Below the pieces are notes generated by a model. It saw nothing but the letters and a program-made list of their open reading frames with translations. It searched no databases and was not told the DNA's origin. Position numbers and translations under genes: made by a program. This document shows, piece by piece, positions 33,883 to 35,101 of a DNA stretch of 35,101 bases. Location: NCBI GenBank assembly GCA_020635175.1, contig JACKAH010000015.1, positions 1 to 35,101 on the forward strand, given 5' to 3'. How positions within the stretch are numbered: position 1 is the stretch's first letter; the number at the start of each line of letters is the position of its first letter. This stretch comes from Deltaproteobacteria bacterium (lineage in GTDB: Bacteria > Bdellovibrionota_C > UBA2361 > J135).

Positions 33883-34068
33883 ATGGCTTCAAAACCGAGG
33901 AATCCACTCACTCCTATTGGCTGGTGTGTCTTATTTCTTGGTTTCGGGTTTTTATCGCTAACTTTCTTAGCTGGGCTTAAGGATACCCTTGGCCCCTTTA
34001 TATCTCCCCTTCTATTCTATTGTGGGTTAGAACAGGTTCTCAAATCACTTCAGCAACTTTCACCTTGA
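33883..34068 (+). CDS. Small membrane protein after yidC
   Basis: 61 residues, not recognised. A hydrophobic segment (WCVLFLGFGFLSLTFLAG) is followed by an amphipathic stretch (FISPLLFYCGLEQVLKSL). The ATG begins 1 nt after the yidC stop, so it is almost certainly translationally coupled. This position argues that it is real despite its size. Jag/KhpB or MnmE, common after yidC elsewhere, are absent. Whether it serves the insertase is unknown. Confidence 0.6.
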   Translation: MASKPRNPLTPIGWCVLFLGFGFLSLTFLAGLKDTLGPFISPLLFYCGLEQVLKSLQQLSP

Positions 34069-34125
34069 ATACTCTTATCTATGTTCGTATGATCCTGATA
34101 CTCATTTGCTCTGGAGAATAATGAA

Positions 34126-34923
34126 ATGAATCGCTTTTTAAAGATTATCGCTGGTTTTTTTATAGTCGTTGGCCTAGGAGTAGGGGCTGTCTTTTACTTC
34201 ACATCAGCACTTTCAGACGAAGCAGATGAGTTCTTTGCTGCCGTTCAGAAGGAAGAGTACCAAACTGCGTATGGCAGACTTTCCAGTGAGTTTCAGAAAG
34301 CAACCTCTGTGGATGAACTGACAGGTTTTTTAAAACAAACCGGCCTTACAGAGATCTCAGATCATTCTTGGGGCAAACGAAATATCTCAATGGATCAAGG
34401 GACGCTCTCAGGAACTGTTAGCACCAAGGCTGGAAGCACCTTCCCTTTCGAAATGACCTTTGTAAAAGAAGGTGGTGCGTGGAAGATTCTCAACATGCAC
34501 AAAACATCAGCAGGTGCATCAGAGTCGAACGAAAACTCAGTAGCGAAAGGAACTCTTCCTCCAGAAGCGCAACAGATAGCTCTTGTTCAAAAAGCGCTGT
34601 TTGCTTTTGGTGAGTCGATTAAAGAGAAAGATATGTCAAAGTTCCATAATCACATTTCACAACTTTGGCGCAATCAATACACAGTCGAGAAACTTGATGA
34701 GGCATACAAGAGTATCTATGCCATCGAAGGAGATCTAACTCAAATAAGCAAACTCTCCCCTATCTTTGATCAATCTGTAACTCTTGATCAAAATGGGGTG
34801 ATGAATATAGCAGGACATTTTCCAACCGAACCTCACCTTTTAAACTTTGAACAAAAATTCATTCGCGAAGGAACTGATTGGAAGCTACTTGGCTTTTCCA
34901 TCAACTTCACGCAAAAGGGATAA
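34126..34923 (+). CDS. Membrane-anchored protein with two NTF2-like (DUF4864-type) halves
   Basis: 265 residues. An N-terminal membrane anchor (KIIAGFFIVVGLGVGAVFYF) is followed by two similar halves outside the membrane. Each starts with a helical ADEFFAAVQKEEYQTAYGRL-like stretch (second copy: FAFGESIKEKDMSKFHNHIS) and ends with a strand pair (TFVKEGGAWKILNMH; second copy: KFIREGTDWKLLGFSI). This is the pattern of NTF2-like/DUF4864 domains, here duplicated. It has a good GGAG ribosome site and lies 57 nt after the small membrane gene. The function is unknown; such domains often bind small ligands or partner proteins. Confidence 0.7.
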   Translation: MNRFLKIIAGFFIVVGLGVGAVFYFTSALSDEADEFFAAVQKEEYQTAYGRLSSEFQKATSVDELTGFLKQTGLTEISDHSWGKRNISMDQGTLSGTVSTKAGSTFPFEMTFVKEGGAWKILNMHKTSAGASESNENSVAKGTLPPEAQQIALVQKALFAFGESIKEKDMSKFHNHISQLWRNQYTVEKLDEAYKSIYAIEGDLTQISKLSPIFDQSVTLDQNGVMNIAGHFPTEPHLLNFEQKFIREGTDWKLLGFSINFTQKG

Positions 34924-34941
34924 ATGGCTGAATGCCCCGAT

Positions 34942-35100
34942 CTACAGTAAACCTAGCTCTAAAAAGACCTCTTCCTTTCTATTGTTAGCAGACTCAGGGT
35001 TATCAAGCTCTGTGCAGCAAGAGATAAGTACCTCTGCTCGCAACATTGGGCCCATCTCCTCAATCATTTCATGCAGAAATTGAAGCGATTTTGCATCAAA
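34942..35100 (-). CDS. C-terminal end of an unknown gene (cut by window edge)
   Basis: A minus-strand open frame enters from the right edge and ends at TAG (34942-34944) after 52 visible residues, including LQFLHEMIEEMGPMLRAEVL and a conserved-looking ELDNPESANNRKEEVFLELG end. It is convergent with the gene ending at 34923, 18 nt away. No family is recognised from this fragment, and no terminator is seen between the two genes. Confidence 0.5.
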   Translation of the reverse strand, partial: FDAKSLQFLHEMIEEMGPMLRAEVLISCCTELDNPESANNRKEEVFLELGLL

Positions 35101-35101
35101 A

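Overview
The window reads as a chromosomal segment of a moderately AT-rich Gram-negative bacterium. A full-length YidC with a large periplasmic domain, exported SH3 and M48 proteins, a CHASE2-cyclase relic, FapA (DUF342) and a large thrombospondin-type-3-repeat protein with a CGVCGG tail motif suggest a deltaproteobacteria-like lineage (Bdellovibrionota, Myxococcota or a relative). That placement is inference. No tRNA, rRNA or CRISPR array was seen.

Layout. 1-407 is the 5' part of glnA (minus). 662-2240 holds a GT2 glycosyltransferase and an unknown membrane protein. 2264-5729 (minus) is an SH3 / M48 protease / CHASE2-adenylate cyclase operon whose last gene is broken in the cyclase domain. 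5793-18023 is a surface-polysaccharide region: PLP aminotransferase, MJ1255-type glycosyltransferase, CapK-like AMP ligase, HAD phosphatase, a methyltransferase-flippase fusion, a GT4 enzyme and two GT-C membrane glycosyltransferases. A nested palindromic repeat patch lies at 8043-8622. 18091-20432 holds FapA, a CBS-pair protein and a lone receiver domain. 20695-25425 is housekeeping: ispG, gyrA, gpsA. 25609-29085 encodes a secreted protein with 17 exact 99-nt TSP3 repeats. 30073-31176 is an unknown secreted protein. 31354-34923 is rpmH-rnpA-yidD-yidC plus two small membrane or anchored proteins. The window ends in the 3' end of a minus-strand gene.

Most notable. Two single-gene islands (about 14114-14785 and 29332-30019) differ sharply from their surroundings. 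They are G+C-rich, have clean Shine-Dalgarno sites in a window where these are often weak, and each carries one unrecognised gene followed by its own strong hairpin. Each is bracketed by an exact 9-bp direct repeat. If the island and one repeat copy are removed, each insertion point falls at the loop of a 12-bp stem in a 3' intergenic region. I read them as two insertions of a compact, transposase-less gene cassette that targets terminator-like hairpins. No terminal inverted repeats and no shared end sequence were found, so the mechanism is unknown.
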